From CAZIRF01 sp964541755 (GTDB taxonomy: Bacteria > Spirochaetota > Spirochaetia > Treponematales > Breznakiellaceae), in the NCBI GenBank assembly GCA_964541755.1, contig CAZIRF010000007.1, positions 27,350-91,349 on the forward strand: a DNA stretch of 64,000 nucleotides, given 5' to 3'. Both the position numbers and the translations under genes were made by a program. The notes under the pieces were generated by a model, which saw only the letters and a list, made by a program, of their open reading frames with translations, was not told the DNA's origin and ran no database searches. This document shows, piece by piece, positions 23,721 through 33,600 of the stretch; positions within the stretch are counted from its first letter, which is position 1; the number at the start of each line of letters is the position of its first letter.

Positions 23721-23793
23721 AGGCCAGTAGCTCTAATGGTAGAGCGTCGGTCTCCAAAACCGAATGTTGTGGGTTCGAGTCCTACCTGGCCTG
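23721..23793 (+). tRNA. tRNA-Trp (anticodon CCA)
   Basis: Acceptor AGGCCAG/CTGGCCT, discriminator G, anticodon stem TCGGT/ACCGA with loop CTCCAAA (anticodon CCA), T-loop GGTTCGAGTCC. The gap from rpmG contains the hairpin CCGGCGC-GT-GCGCCGG. Confidence 0.97.
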
Positions 23794-23839
23794 TATCAGT
23801 TTTTCTGTCTGCTTGCAGGCGTATCCGGAGAGGGTTGGC

Positions 23840-24019
23840 ATGAAAAAGATTATACAGTTCTTCAAGGAAAGTTACGCCGAGCTTCGCAAGGTTGTGTGGC
23901 CTGGGCGTGACGATGTCGTCAGTTCAGTCAAGGTTGTGATTGTATCAACAGTAATCGCTGCTCTCCTTTTGTGGGCGGTGGATTCTTTGCTTTTCCTTGG
24001 CGTCAATCTCGTTTTCTAG
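23840..24019 (+). CDS. secE: Preprotein translocase subunit SecE
   Basis: A 59-aa single-span SecE. It has the amphipathic helix with the conserved ELRKVVWPGRD motif (about 13-23) and one transmembrane helix (about 30-55). It clamps SecY in the plasma-membrane protein channel. The start was set at MKKIIQFF, just after a GAGAGGG. It is followed 12 bp later by nusG, the standard pair. Confidence 0.95.
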   Translation: MKKIIQFFKESYAELRKVVWPGRDDVVSSVKVVIVSTVIAALLLWAVDSLLFLGVNLVF

Positions 24020-24031
24020 TAAAGGAAAAGC

Positions 24032-24589
24032 ATGGCTGGTGCATGGTACGTACTTCATACTTATTCAGGGTATGAAAACAAAATCGAAAAGACTATTCGC
24101 ATGTTGATTGATCATGGCGATCTCGATGGAGAGGTTGTCCTTGATGTCAAAATCCCCTCGGAAGAAGTGGTTGAGGTTCGCGACGGCAAGAAGCGTACTC
24201 TCAGCAAGAAATATCTTCCCGGGTATATCCTTATTCAAATGGATCTTCCCGATCTTACCTGGAAGGCTGTTTGCTCCCAGATCAAGAAAATTCAGGGTGT
24301 TACCGGCTTTGTCGGTACCCCGGCCAATAAAAAGCCGGTTCCTCTGTCTCCCGAAGAGGCTCGCGCCATCCTTCTCAAGGCCGGTGATATCAAGGGTGAG
24401 CGTGTTGCCCGTCCTCGTCAATCCTTCAATGTGGGTGAACAGGTCAAGATTATCGAGGGGCCTTTCGAGTCCTTCACCGGTTCTATTGAAGAAGTCAATG
24501 TAGAGAAGAGCAAGCTCAAGGTTATGGTGGGCATTTTTGGTCGGGCCACGCCTGTTGAGGTTGATATCCTTCAAGTCGAGAAGATTTAG
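24032..24589 (+). CDS. nusG: Transcription termination/antitermination factor NusG
   Basis: A 185-aa NusG with an N-terminal NGN domain (WYVLHTYSGYENK at 5-17; YLPGYILI) that binds the RNA polymerase clamp, and a C-terminal KOW domain (GEQVKIIEGPFESFTG) that contacts S10 or Rho. Normal length, with no large insertion. AAAGGAAAAG precedes the ATG. The 242-bp gap to rplK has hairpins and promoter-like AT-rich stretches but no gene. Confidence 0.97.
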   Translation: MAGAWYVLHTYSGYENKIEKTIRMLIDHGDLDGEVVLDVKIPSEEVVEVRDGKKRTLSKKYLPGYILIQMDLPDLTWKAVCSQIKKIQGVTGFVGTPANKKPVPLSPEEARAILLKAGDIKGERVARPRQSFNVGEQVKIIEGPFESFTGSIEEVNVEKSKLKVMVGIFGRATPVEVDILQVEKI

Positions 24590-24831
24590 GCTGATACCTG
24601 TCGGGTATTGAGTCTGTTTTTGGGGCGGCCTGTGGTCGCTCTGCGTCGGATGATAGCGAACGGATTGTTTGACGATATGTGTTTTTTGAAAAGCAGCGCA
24701 CCAGCGCTTCTCATATCCGGGGTGTTTGCACTCCGGGAGGTGTTACCTCCAAAGATGGGAGTTTCCGCCTTGAGCGGGGACGCTACCCCGAATGGCATGC
24801 TGTTCGGGTATACCACAACAGGAGAACTTAG
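24590..24831 (+). other. Leader region of the rplK-rpoC operon, no gene seen
   Basis: It contains imperfect inverted repeats, the clearest pairing TACCCCGAA with TTCGGGTA (24784-24810) close to the rplK ribosome site. This may be the region where L1 represses its own operon (known for E. coli L1; inference here). No start-stop frame has protein homology that I recognise. Confidence 0.4.
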
Positions 24832-25263
24832 ATGGCAAAGAAGAAGGTCACCGCCATTGTCAAGCTGCAGTGTCCTGCAGGCAAGGCGACCCCTGCACCG
24901 CCCGTCGGTCCGGCTCTCGGTCCGCATGGTGTCAGTGCGCCCCAGTTTGTCCAGCAGTTCAATGATCGAACCAAGACCATGGAAGCGGGGCTTATTATCC
25001 CTGTCGTCCTTACGGTCTATTCGGACAAGTCGTTCTCGTTTATCCTCAAGACCCCGCCCGCTGCCGTTCTTATCAAGAAGGCAACCGGTGTCGACAAGGG
25101 ATCTGGCGAGCCCCAGAAGGTGAAGGTTGGAAAGCTCTCTCAGGCAAAGCTTGTCGAGATCGCCACGCTCAAGATGCCCGACCTCAATGCGGTCGATCTT
25201 GAAGGTGCCAAGCGGATTATCGCCGGTACCGCCCGTTCCATGGGTATAGAGGTGGAGGCCTGA
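24832..25263 (+). CDS. rplK: Ribosomal protein uL11
   Basis: A 143-aa protein of the L7/L12 stalk base that binds the 23S GTPase-associated region and is needed for the stringent response by RelA. It has the Pro-rich N-terminal segment (APPVGPALGPHGV) of the thiostrepton site and the C-terminal AGTARSMGIEVE end. AGGAG lies 8 nt upstream. It is followed after one base by rplA. Confidence 0.98.
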   Translation: MAKKKVTAIVKLQCPAGKATPAPPVGPALGPHGVSAPQFVQQFNDRTKTMEAGLIIPVVLTVYSDKSFSFILKTPPAAVLIKKATGVDKGSGEPQKVKVGKLSQAKLVEIATLKMPDLNAVDLEGAKRIIAGTARSMGIEVEA

Positions 25264-25264
25264 T

Positions 25265-25945
25265 ATGAAACACGGTAAAAATTATCGGGAGACCCTCAAG
25301 AAGTACGATCCCGTTGCTCAATACGATCTTTCTGCTGCTGCAGAGAAGGTGAAGGAGCTCTCTTGGGCGAAGTTTGATGAGACCATTGATGTTTCGGTCA
25401 AGCTCAATCTCAAGAAGAGTCAGACGGTTCGTGATACAGTCGTTCTTCCCCATCAGTTCCGCGGCGAGAAGAAAATCCTCGTATTCTGCAAGAGCGAAAA
25501 AGAGCAGGAAGCCCTCGATGCCGGTGCGGCCTTCGTTGGTTCCGATGACCTTATTGAAAAGATCAAGGGTGGTTGGCTCGACTTTGATGTCGCTGTGGCA
25601 ACCCCCGACATGATGAAAGACGTCGGTAAATTGGGTATGGTTCTTGGTCGTCGCGGCCTCATGCCCAACCCCAAGACCGGTACGGTTACCTTTGATCTCA
25701 AATCTGCCCTTAGTGAACTCAAGAAGGGTCGTGTTGAATTCCGTGTCGACAAGACCGGCGTCATTCACCTCGCCATTGGCAAGGTTTCCATGGACAGCGA
25801 AAAGATTGCGGAAAACGTCCGTGCTTTCATGACCGAGCTCAAGAGGAAGAAGCCGCAGGATGCAAAGGGTGACTTTGTCATGTCTGTATCGCTCAGTTCC
25901 ACCATGGGCCCCGGTGTATGGGTTGCCGTGAAGGATGAGGAGTAA
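25265..25945 (+). CDS. rplA: Ribosomal protein uL1
   Basis: A 226-aa L1 stalk protein that helps release deacylated tRNA and usually represses its own operon by binding the rplK leader. It shows the conserved LGRRGLMPNPKTGTVT block near residue 125 and GKVSM...NVRAFMTEL. The start lies one base past the rplK stop, so translation is coupled. Confidence 0.98.
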   Translation: MKHGKNYRETLKKYDPVAQYDLSAAAEKVKELSWAKFDETIDVSVKLNLKKSQTVRDTVVLPHQFRGEKKILVFCKSEKEQEALDAGAAFVGSDDLIEKIKGGWLDFDVAVATPDMMKDVGKLGMVLGRRGLMPNPKTGTVTFDLKSALSELKKGRVEFRVDKTGVIHLAIGKVSMDSEKIAENVRAFMTELKRKKPQDAKGDFVMSVSLSSTMGPGVWVAVKDEE

Positions 25946-25948
25946 TAT

Positions 25949-26488
25949 ATGGCTATCGTTGCAAACAAGATCCAGGAATACAAGACACAGGCAATTGGAG
26001 AGCTTAAGGCATCGTTTGAAACGGCGCCCGACTTCATCTTTGCCGATTACCGTGGGTTGACGGTCGCTCAGATCACCGAGCTTCGCACGCAGCTTCGTGC
26101 AAAGGAAGCGAGTTTCAAGGTTGTCAAAAACAATTTTGCCCGCGTCGCCTTTGAACAGCTCGATGTAAGTACTGTCGCCTCGTACCTTGTGGGTCCCACC
26201 GCTGTGGCCATCAGCCCCAAGGATTCCAATGAGATTGCCAAGATCCTCTTTGATTTTGCGAAGGAAGTTCCTGCGCTCAAAGTGAAGGGTGGCCTTGCTG
26301 GAAATACTGTCTATGATGCCGCTCAGGTTGAGGCTTTTTCGAAGCTTCCTGGCCGCAAGGAGCTCATCGCCATGTTGATGTCCGTCATGAACGGCCCGGC
26401 CCGCAACCTTGTGGGCGCCCTCAACGACATCAACGCCCGACTCGTCCGTACTGTCAAGGCAATTGCCGACAAGAAGGGTGAGGCGTAA
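25949..26488 (+). CDS. rplJ: Ribosomal protein uL10
   Basis: A 179-aa stalk base protein that anchors L7/L12 dimers through its C-terminal helix. Conserved DYRGLTVAQITELR and VVKNNFARVA blocks are visible in the RNA-binding half. It starts 3 bp after rplA. The following 122-bp gap has an imperfect GGACTG/CAGTCC stem that may tune the higher output of rplL. Confidence 0.97.
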   Translation: MAIVANKIQEYKTQAIGELKASFETAPDFIFADYRGLTVAQITELRTQLRAKEASFKVVKNNFARVAFEQLDVSTVASYLVGPTAVAISPKDSNEIAKILFDFAKEVPALKVKGGLAGNTVYDAAQVEAFSKLPGRKELIAMLMSVMNGPARNLVGALNDINARLVRTVKAIADKKGEA

Positions 26489-26610
26489 GAACCGTTTTTT
26501 CGGACTGTCAGGCTTCGGAATGCTGCCGTTCCTGTCAGTCCTTGAAAAGGCCCAAAGGGCCAACGCAATCCGTAGTGAATGCGAAGTGAATATGCCAAGG
26601 AGAAGATAAT

Positions 26611-26997
26611 ATGGCAGCGCTTACCACTGATCAGATTCTCGAAGCGATTTCCTCGATGACCGTTCTTGAGGTCTCCGAGCTCGTCAAGGCCATGGAAGAG
26701 AAGTTCGGCGTTTCCGCCGCAGCTCCCGTCGCCGTTGCCGCTGTTGCCGGCCCCGCCGCTGGTGCCGCTCCTGCCGAAGAGCAGACCGAGTTCAACGTTA
26801 CCCTCAAGTCCTTTGAGGATGCGAAGAAGATCGCCGTTATCAAGGAAGTTCGAGCCGTTACCGGTTTGGGCCTCAAGGAAGCCAAGGATCTCGTTGAAGG
26901 CGCTCCCAAGCCCCTCAAGGAAGGTGTTTCCAAGGACGAAGCCAACAAGATCAAGGAATCCATCACCGCCGCCGGTGGTGTCGTCGAGATTGCCTGA
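26611..26997 (+). CDS. rplL: Ribosomal protein bL12 (L7/L12)
   Basis: A 128-aa stalk protein that recruits translational GTPases. It has an N-terminal dimer helix (residues 1-33), an Ala/Pro-rich hinge (about 37-55), and a C-terminal domain with the invariant KIAVIKEVRAVTGLGLKEAK. AAGGAGAAG lies 8 nt upstream. The separate spacer before it and the hairpin after it are as expected for the most expressed gene of the operon. Confidence 0.98.
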   Translation: MAALTTDQILEAISSMTVLEVSELVKAMEEKFGVSAAAPVAVAAVAGPAAGAAPAEEQTEFNVTLKSFEDAKKIAVIKEVRAVTGLGLKEAKDLVEGAPKPLKEGVSKDEANKIKESITAAGGVVEIA

Positions 26998-27079
26998 TCT
27001 ATTGGTTCCGGTATCGCAACCAGAACATGATTTTTTCGCTGCGACAAGTGGATTATGCACGGCATGATTGCTTGTCCAT

Positions 27080-27112
27080 AATCTCAGGACCCCTTTTGGG
27101 GCCCTGAGATTT
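27080..27112 (+). terminator. Hairpin attenuator between rplL and rpoB
   Basis: AATCTCAGG-a-CCCC, loop TTTT, GGGG-c-CCTGAGATT, with only a short T-rich tail. Its position matches the partial terminator that lowers rpoBC relative to ribosomal genes in other bacteria. TTGACA at 27122-27127 could begin a secondary rpoB promoter, though its -10 is weak. Confidence 0.7.
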
Positions 27113-27178
27113 CGTAGTCTTTTGACAGGTAAAAAAGAAGAGAGTCCGTATGCGGACGGTGCCGACAGGGGGTAGCCA

Positions 27179-30100
27179 ATGGGTACAGGTGAAATGATCG
27201 CCAAGCGAAAGTACGTCGGGAAAGATATTGTCAATGTGATGGACCTTCCCGACCTCATTGATATACAGCTTTCATCATATGAGCGCTTTCTTCAGCGCGA
27301 GCGCCTCAAGAATGGCGAGCCCCTCGATATTCAGGGCCTCGAAGAAGCGTTTCGGGTTACGTTCCCGATAGAGAGCCCCAACGGGGACATGATACTTGAA
27401 TACGAATACTATACACTCGACGAGGAGAATATCAAATTCTCCGAGCAGGAGTGCAAGCATAAGGGTCTTACCTATGCGGTTCCGCTCAAGGCCCGCATCA
27501 ACCTGATTTTCCAGACGACCGGCGAAATCCGTCAGAAGGATATCTACATGGGTGATATCCCGGTCATGACCGATCGGGGTACCTTCATTATAAACGGCGC
27601 CGAACGCGTTGTTGTATCCCAGATCCACCGTTCTCCCGGTGTAATCTTCTCGCACGAGAAGGGAATTTACTCTTCCCGTATCATTCCCTACCGTGGTTCC
27701 TGGCTTGAATTCGAGATTGACCAAAAGCGTGAACTTATCTATGCAAAGGTCGACCGGAAGAAACGCATTCTTGGCACGATTTTCCTTCGCGCTTTGGGCT
27801 TTGAGTCCCGCGAAGAGATCATCAAGTCTTTCTATAAAGTCGAAACGGTTGCGGTTAAAGAGTCCCGTGATGATAAAGAGGCCCTTATTGGCCGTGTTCT
27901 TTCCAAGCCCGTCTATGCATCTGTTGATGGAGAAGAAAAGAAGATTTACCGCGCGGGCGAGAAGCTCCATCCACACGATGTCGACGAGCTCGTGTTGCAC
28001 GGTGTCAAAGAGGTTGAACTGGTTGCCTTCGAGGCGGACGATTCACTCAATTCGAACATGCTTCTCAACTGTTTTGAACGCGAAGAGATCAAATTCGTCA
28101 AAGAAGATCCCGAGCGCGATGAACCCTCTCGCGAAGACGCCCTCTCTGCGGTCTATGCAGTTCTTATGCCGGGGGAACCCATCACGGTGGAATCTGCAGA
28201 AAAGGATCTCATGGGCATGTTCTTTACGAGCCGTCGCTATGACCTCGGTCGTGTAGGCCGTTACAAGCTCAACAAGAAGTTTGACTTCGAGCCGCCTATC
28301 GAGGAGTACACCCTTACCAAGGACGATATCATTGCAACGATGAAGTTCCTTATCAAGGTGTATGTTGGTGATGCCTATGTCGATGATATCGACCACCTGG
28401 GGAATCGCCGCGTCCGTTCTGTCGGCGAGCTCATGTCAAATACCCTCAAGACCGCATTCTCCCGCATGGAGCGCATCGCCAAGGAGCGCATGTCCCTCAA
28501 GGAGACCGACACCATAAAGCCGCAGGATCTTGTGTCCATCAAACCGGTTGTTGCGGCGATCAAGGAGTTCTTTGGCTCCAGCCAGCTCTCCCAGTTCATG
28601 GATCAGGTAAATCCCCTTGCCGAACTCACCCACAAGCGCCGTCTCAACGCCTTGGGGCCCGGAGGTCTGTCCCGCGACCGTGCGAGCTTCGAGGTTCGTG
28701 ACGTTCACTATACCCACTATGGTCGCATGTGCCCCATCGAGACGCCCGAAGGTCCGAATATCGGTCTTATTGTCTCGCTGGCAAACTATACCCGTGTCAA
28801 CGAGTACGGCTTCCTTGAAACCCCGTACCGCAAGGTTTCCGGCGGCAAGGCGACCACCGACATTGAATACCTTTCTGCGATGGACGAAGACAAGTACTAC
28901 ATCGCCCAGGCTTCGGCCAAGGTTGATGAAAAGGGTGTCTTTGCCGATCCGCAGATATCCTGTCGTCGTCAGGGCGATTATACGACCCGCAGCCCGGAAG
29001 AGCTCCAGTACATGGATGTCTCACCCAAGCAGGTTATCAGTGTATCAGCTTCCCTGATTCCCTTCCTCGAGCACGACGATGCCAACCGCGCCCTCATGGG
29101 TTCGAACATGCAGCGTCAGGCCGTTCCCCTCATATTCCCCGAAGCACCCCGCGTCGGAACCGGTATGGAGGGCAAGTGTGCCTATGACTCGGGCGTTCTC
29201 ATCAAGGCCAAGCAGGCCGGTACGGTTACCTTTGTCAGTTCAGAGAAGGTCGTCATCAAGCCCGAAGGGGCAAAGAGCGAGGCCGATTATCAGACCTACG
29301 ACCTGGTCAAGTATCAGCGGACCAACCAGGACACCTGCTATAACCAGCGCCCCATCGTCAAACTTGGCGAAAAGGTGGTAAAGGGTCAGGTCCTTGCAGA
29401 TGGTCCTGCCACCAAGGAAGGCGAGCTCGCGCTGGGTCGAAACATCCTCGTTGGCTTCATGCCTTGGAACGGGTACAACTACGAAGACTCGATCCTCATC
29501 TCCCAGCGTGTGGTCAAGGAGGACCTGTTTACCTCCATCCACATCAAGGAATTTGTCACCGAGGTCCGCGAAACCAAGCTGGGGCCGGAGAAAATCACTC
29601 GCGATATCCCCAACACGAGCGAGAAGACCCTCGACAATCTCGATGGTGAAGGCATTATCTGCGTGGGCGCCAAGGTGCGCTCCGGTGATATCCTCGTCGG
29701 CAAGGTTACGCCCAAGAGCGAAACCGAAACCACCCCCGAGTTCAAGCTCCTCAATTCCATATTCGGTGAAAAGGCCAAGGAAGTACGCGACAGCTCGCTG
29801 CGTGTGCCGCACGGTATAGAGGGAACAATCATCGACATCCAGCGCCTCAAGCGCTCGGAGGGCGATGACCTCAACCCCGGCGTTGACGAAGTGGTCAAGG
29901 TGCTTATCGCGACCAAGCGCAAGCTTCGCGAAGGTGACAAGATGGCCGGTCGACACGGTAACAAGGGTGTTGTCGCCCGTATCCTCCCCATCGAGGACAT
30001 GCCCTTCCTTGAGGATGGCACTCCTCTCGATATCTGCCTTACTCCGCTCGGCGTTCCCTCACGTATGAATATCGGGCAGCTCCTCGAGACCGAGCTTGGC

Positions 30101-30679
30101 TGGGCCGCTTCGACCCTCGATGAATGGTATTCGTCGCCGGTTTTCCAGTCGCCGCCCACAGAGATGATCGAAGAGAAGCTCAAGGAAGCGGGACTCCCCG
30201 TCAGCTCCAAGGCCATGTTGCGCGATGGACGCACCGGCGAGCACTTCGTGAACCCGGTTTTCTGCGGTATCATCTACTTCCTCAAGCTGCACCACTTGGT
30301 CGATGACAAGATGCACGCTCGGTCAACCGGTCCGTATTCGCTGGTTACGCAGCAACCCCTGGGTGGTAAAGCCCAGTTTGGTGGTCAGCGTCTTGGCGAA
30401 ATGGAAGTCTGGGCCCTTGAGGCCTATGGTGCGGCAAACACGCTCCAGGAATTGCTTACGATCAAGTCCGATGATATGAACGGCCGGTCCAAGATCTATG
30501 AGGCCATTGTAAAGGGCGAGCCCTCCGCAGCAGCGGGTGTGCCCGAATCTTTCAACGTCCTCGTTCAAGAGCTCCGCGGTCTTGCCCTCGACATGACCAT
30601 TTTCGATTCGAAGGGCAAGCAGATTGCGCTTACCGAGCGTGATGAAGAGCTTATCACCAAGCAGGGCTCCAACTTCTAA
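27179..30679 (+). CDS. rpoB: RNA polymerase beta subunit
   Basis: An 1166-aa beta subunit. The rifampicin cluster I is readable: SQLSQFMDQVNPL, then THKRRLNALGPGG. The residue equivalent to E. coli Ser531 is Asn490 (AAC, 28646-28648), while the Asp516 and His526 equivalents are kept. Other core motifs are CPIETPEGPNIGLI, GYNYEDSI, the KMAGRHGNKGVV active-site lysine segment and GGKAQFGGQRLGEMEVWALE near the C terminus. The start at 27179 follows AGGGGG; MIAKRKY further in is a possible alternative. It is followed 12 bp later by rpoC. Confidence 0.99.
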   Translation: MGTGEMIAKRKYVGKDIVNVMDLPDLIDIQLSSYERFLQRERLKNGEPLDIQGLEEAFRVTFPIESPNGDMILEYEYYTLDEENIKFSEQECKHKGLTYAVPLKARINLIFQTTGEIRQKDIYMGDIPVMTDRGTFIINGAERVVVSQIHRSPGVIFSHEKGIYSSRIIPYRGSWLEFEIDQKRELIYAKVDRKKRILGTIFLRALGFESREEIIKSFYKVETVAVKESRDDKEALIGRVLSKPVYASVDGEEKKIYRAGEKLHPHDVDELVLHGVKEVELVAFEADDSLNSNMLLNCFEREEIKFVKEDPERDEPSREDALSAVYAVLMPGEPITVESAEKDLMGMFFTSRRYDLGRVGRYKLNKKFDFEPPIEEYTLTKDDIIATMKFLIKVYVGDAYVDDIDHLGNRRVRSVGELMSNTLKTAFSRMERIAKERMSLKETDTIKPQDLVSIKPVVAAIKEFFGSSQLSQFMDQVNPLAELTHKRRLNALGPGGLSRDRASFEVRDVHYTHYGRMCPIETPEGPNIGLIVSLANYTRVNEYGFLETPYRKVSGGKATTDIEYLSAMDEDKYYIAQASAKVDEKGVFADPQISCRRQGDYTTRSPEELQYMDVSPKQVISVSASLIPFLEHDDANRALMGSNMQRQAVPLIFPEAPRVGTGMEGKCAYDSGVLIKAKQAGTVTFVSSEKVVIKPEGAKSEADYQTYDLVKYQRTNQDTCYNQRPIVKLGEKVVKGQVLADGPATKEGELALGRNILVGFMPWNGYNYEDSILISQRVVKEDLFTSIHIKEFVTEVRETKLGPEKITRDIPNTSEKTLDNLDGEGIICVGAKVRSGDILVGKVTPKSETETTPEFKLLNSIFGEKAKEVRDSSLRVPHGIEGTIIDIQRLKRSEGDDLNPGVDEVVKVLIATKRKLREGDKMAGRHGNKGVVARILPIEDMPFLEDGTPLDICLTPLGVPSRMNIGQLLETELGWAASTLDEWYSSPVFQSPPTEMIEEKLKEAGLPVSSKAMLRDGRTGEHFVNPVFCGIIYFLKLHHLVDDKMHARSTGPYSLVTQQPLGGKAQFGGQRLGEMEVWALEAYGAANTLQELLTIKSDDMNGRSKIYEAIVKGEPSAAAGVPESFNVLVQELRGLALDMTIFDSKGKQIALTERDEELITKQGSNF

Positions 30680-30691
30680 GGAGAAGGGCAG

Positions 30692-33600
30692 ATGAGAGAT
30701 ATTCAGGATTTTGATTCGATAATGATAAAACTCGCCTCCCCCGACATGATCCGTTCGTGGTCATACGGGGAGGTCAAGAAGCCCGAAACGATCAATTACC
30801 GCACCCTTCGTCCCGAAAAAGACGGCCTCTTTTGTGAGCGTATCTTTGGTACGACCAAGGAGTGGGAGTGCTACTGCGGAAAGTTCAAGTCTATCCGTTA
30901 CAAGGGCGTTATCTGCGATCGTTGTGGCGTTGAGGTTACCCACTTCAAGGTGCGCCGCGAGCGCATGGGGCATATCGAGCTTGCCGCACCGGTTTCCCAC
31001 ATTTGGTATTACCGTTCGGTTCCCAGCCGCATGGGTCTTCTGCTCGATTTGCCGGTCGCTGCTCTCCGCTCCATCCTCTATTACGAGAAGTACATCGTTA
31101 TTGAGGCCGGCGATACCGACCTCAAGAAGATGCAGCTCCTTACCGAGGAAGAGTTCTGGGAGGCTCAGGAGCGTTACGGCGGAGCTTTCTCTGCCGGTAT
31201 GGGCGCCGAGGCCATTCGTACCCTTCTGGAGAACCTCAATCTCGACCAAATGGCGATAGATCTTCGCGCCAAGATGATCGAGAAGGGCGCAAAGAGCGAC
31301 AAGCGCCTGCTCAAGCGTATCGAGATTGTCGAGAACTTCCGCGCGTCGCCCAACAAGGTCTCCTGGATGATCATGGATGTCATTCCGGTCATCCCGCCCG
31401 AACTGCGCCCCATGGTTCAGCTCGACGGCGGCCGCTTTGCGACCAGCGATCTTAACGACCTCTATCGCCGCGTCATCAACCGCAACAATCGCCTCAAGAG
31501 GCTTCAGAATCTCAATGCCCCCGATATCATCATTCGTAACGAAAAGCGGATGTTGCAGGAGGCTGTTGACGCCCTCTTCGATAACTCGAAGAAGAAGCGC
31601 GTGGTTAAAGGCGCTTCCAATCGTCCCCTCAAATCCATCAGCGATATGCTCAAGGGCAAGCAGGGGCGCTTCCGTCAGAATCTTCTGGGAAAGCGCGTCG
31701 ACTATTCGGGGCGTTCGGTTATCACCATCGGGCCGGATCTCAAACTCTGGCAGTGTGGCCTTCCCACCAAGATGGCTCTTGAACTCTTCAAACCTTTTAT
31801 AATGAAGAAACTCGTCGACAAGGATGTGGTTTACAACATCAAGAAGGCGAAACTTCTCGTTGAACAGGAGTCGGCCGAGGTCTACGCCATCCTCGATGAG
31901 GTCGTCAAAGAGCATCCCGTCATGCTCAACCGTGCTCCTACCCTCCACCGTCTGGGTATTCAGGCATTCGAGCCGGTCCTGGTAGAGGGAAAGGCCATCA
32001 AGTTACACCCCCTCGTGTGTCACGCATTCAATGCCGACTTCGACGGTGACCAGATGGCCGTTCACGTGCCTCTTACCCAAGCGGCACAGATGGAGTGCTG
32101 GACTCTCATGCTCTCAGCGCGCAATCTGCTCAATCCCGCCAACGGCAAGACCATTGTCTTCCCGTCGCAGGATATGGTTCTGGGTATCAACTACCTTACC
32201 AGGCACAAACCCGACGGAAAGGGGACGGGCCGCAGATTCTCCTCTGTTGAAGAAGTAATGATGGCCCTCGATGCGAAGAGCATAGAGTGGGGATCGGTCA
32301 TCAAGGTTGCGGTTCCCAAGGCTCCGGTTTGGTCGAAGCTTGCCAAGGAAGAGTCCTCCGGGAAGGGTGCCATTATTGAAACAACCGCTGGTCGGCTTGT
32401 GTTCAACGAGGAGATGCCGAAGGAAATTCCTTTCATCAACTATGCAATGGGCGATAAAGAGCTCAAGCCCCTCATTGAATACGTTTTCAAGGTCTATGGA
32501 TCCTGGATAACTGTGCGCATGCTGGATGCCATCAAGGCCACCGGGTACAAATATTCGACAATATTTGGTGCGACAATCGGTATTGATGACATTGTCGTTC
32601 CGTCCGAAAAGCCTGCCATGATAGAGAAGGCCAATCAGGAAGTAGAATCGATTCAAAAGCAGTACCGTCAGGGGCATATTACCCAGGAAGAACGGTACAA
32701 CCGCGTTGTCGAGGTCTGGTCGAAGACCAATGAAGATCTCACGAGCATCATGATGAAGACCCTTGAGGCCGACAAGGCCGGATTTAACTCCATTTACATG
32801 ATGGCCAACTCCGGTGCCCGTGGTAGTCGTAACCAAATTCGTCAGTTGGCCGGTATGCGTGGCCTTATGGCCAAGCCCTCCGGTGATATTATCGAACTGC
32901 CGATCCGTTCGAACTTCAAGGAAGGCCTTTCGGTTATCGAGTTCTTCATTTCCACCAATGGTGCCCGTAAGGGTCTTGCCGATACCGCTCTCAAGACGGC
33001 CGATGCCGGTTACCTTACCCGTCGTCTTGTCGACATTGCCCAGGACGTTGTTATCAACGAGCGCGACTGTGGTACCATCAACGGTATCGAGCATACGGCT
33101 ATAAAGGATGGCGAAGAAGTTGTCGAATCTCTTCGCGATCGTATCATCGGCCGCTATACCCTCGAGCGCGTCAAACACCCCATTACCGGAGACATCATTG
33201 TCGATGTCAACGAAGAAGTAACCGAGGATATTGCCGATGCCATTGAGGCTGCCGGGGTTGAATCGGTACGTATTCGTACTGTTCTTACCTGTGAAGCGAA
33301 GCATGGTGTTTGCCAGATGTGCTATGGCCGCAACTTGGCGACCAATCGTCAGGTTGAGGTTGGTGAGGCGGTGGGTATCATCGCTGCGCAGTCCATTGGC
33401 CAGCCGGGTACCCAGCTTACCATGCGTACCTTCCATATTGGTGGTGCTGCCACAAAGACAAGCGAGGAAAATCGCCTCTTCTTCAAGTATCCGGTTTACA
33501 TACGTGAGATATTGGGCAGCAATGTCCCTCTTGATTCCGGGCGTTTGCTCTTTACCAGAAAGGGCTTCCTTACGGTAAACCGGGTTCTCTCCCGCCATGC

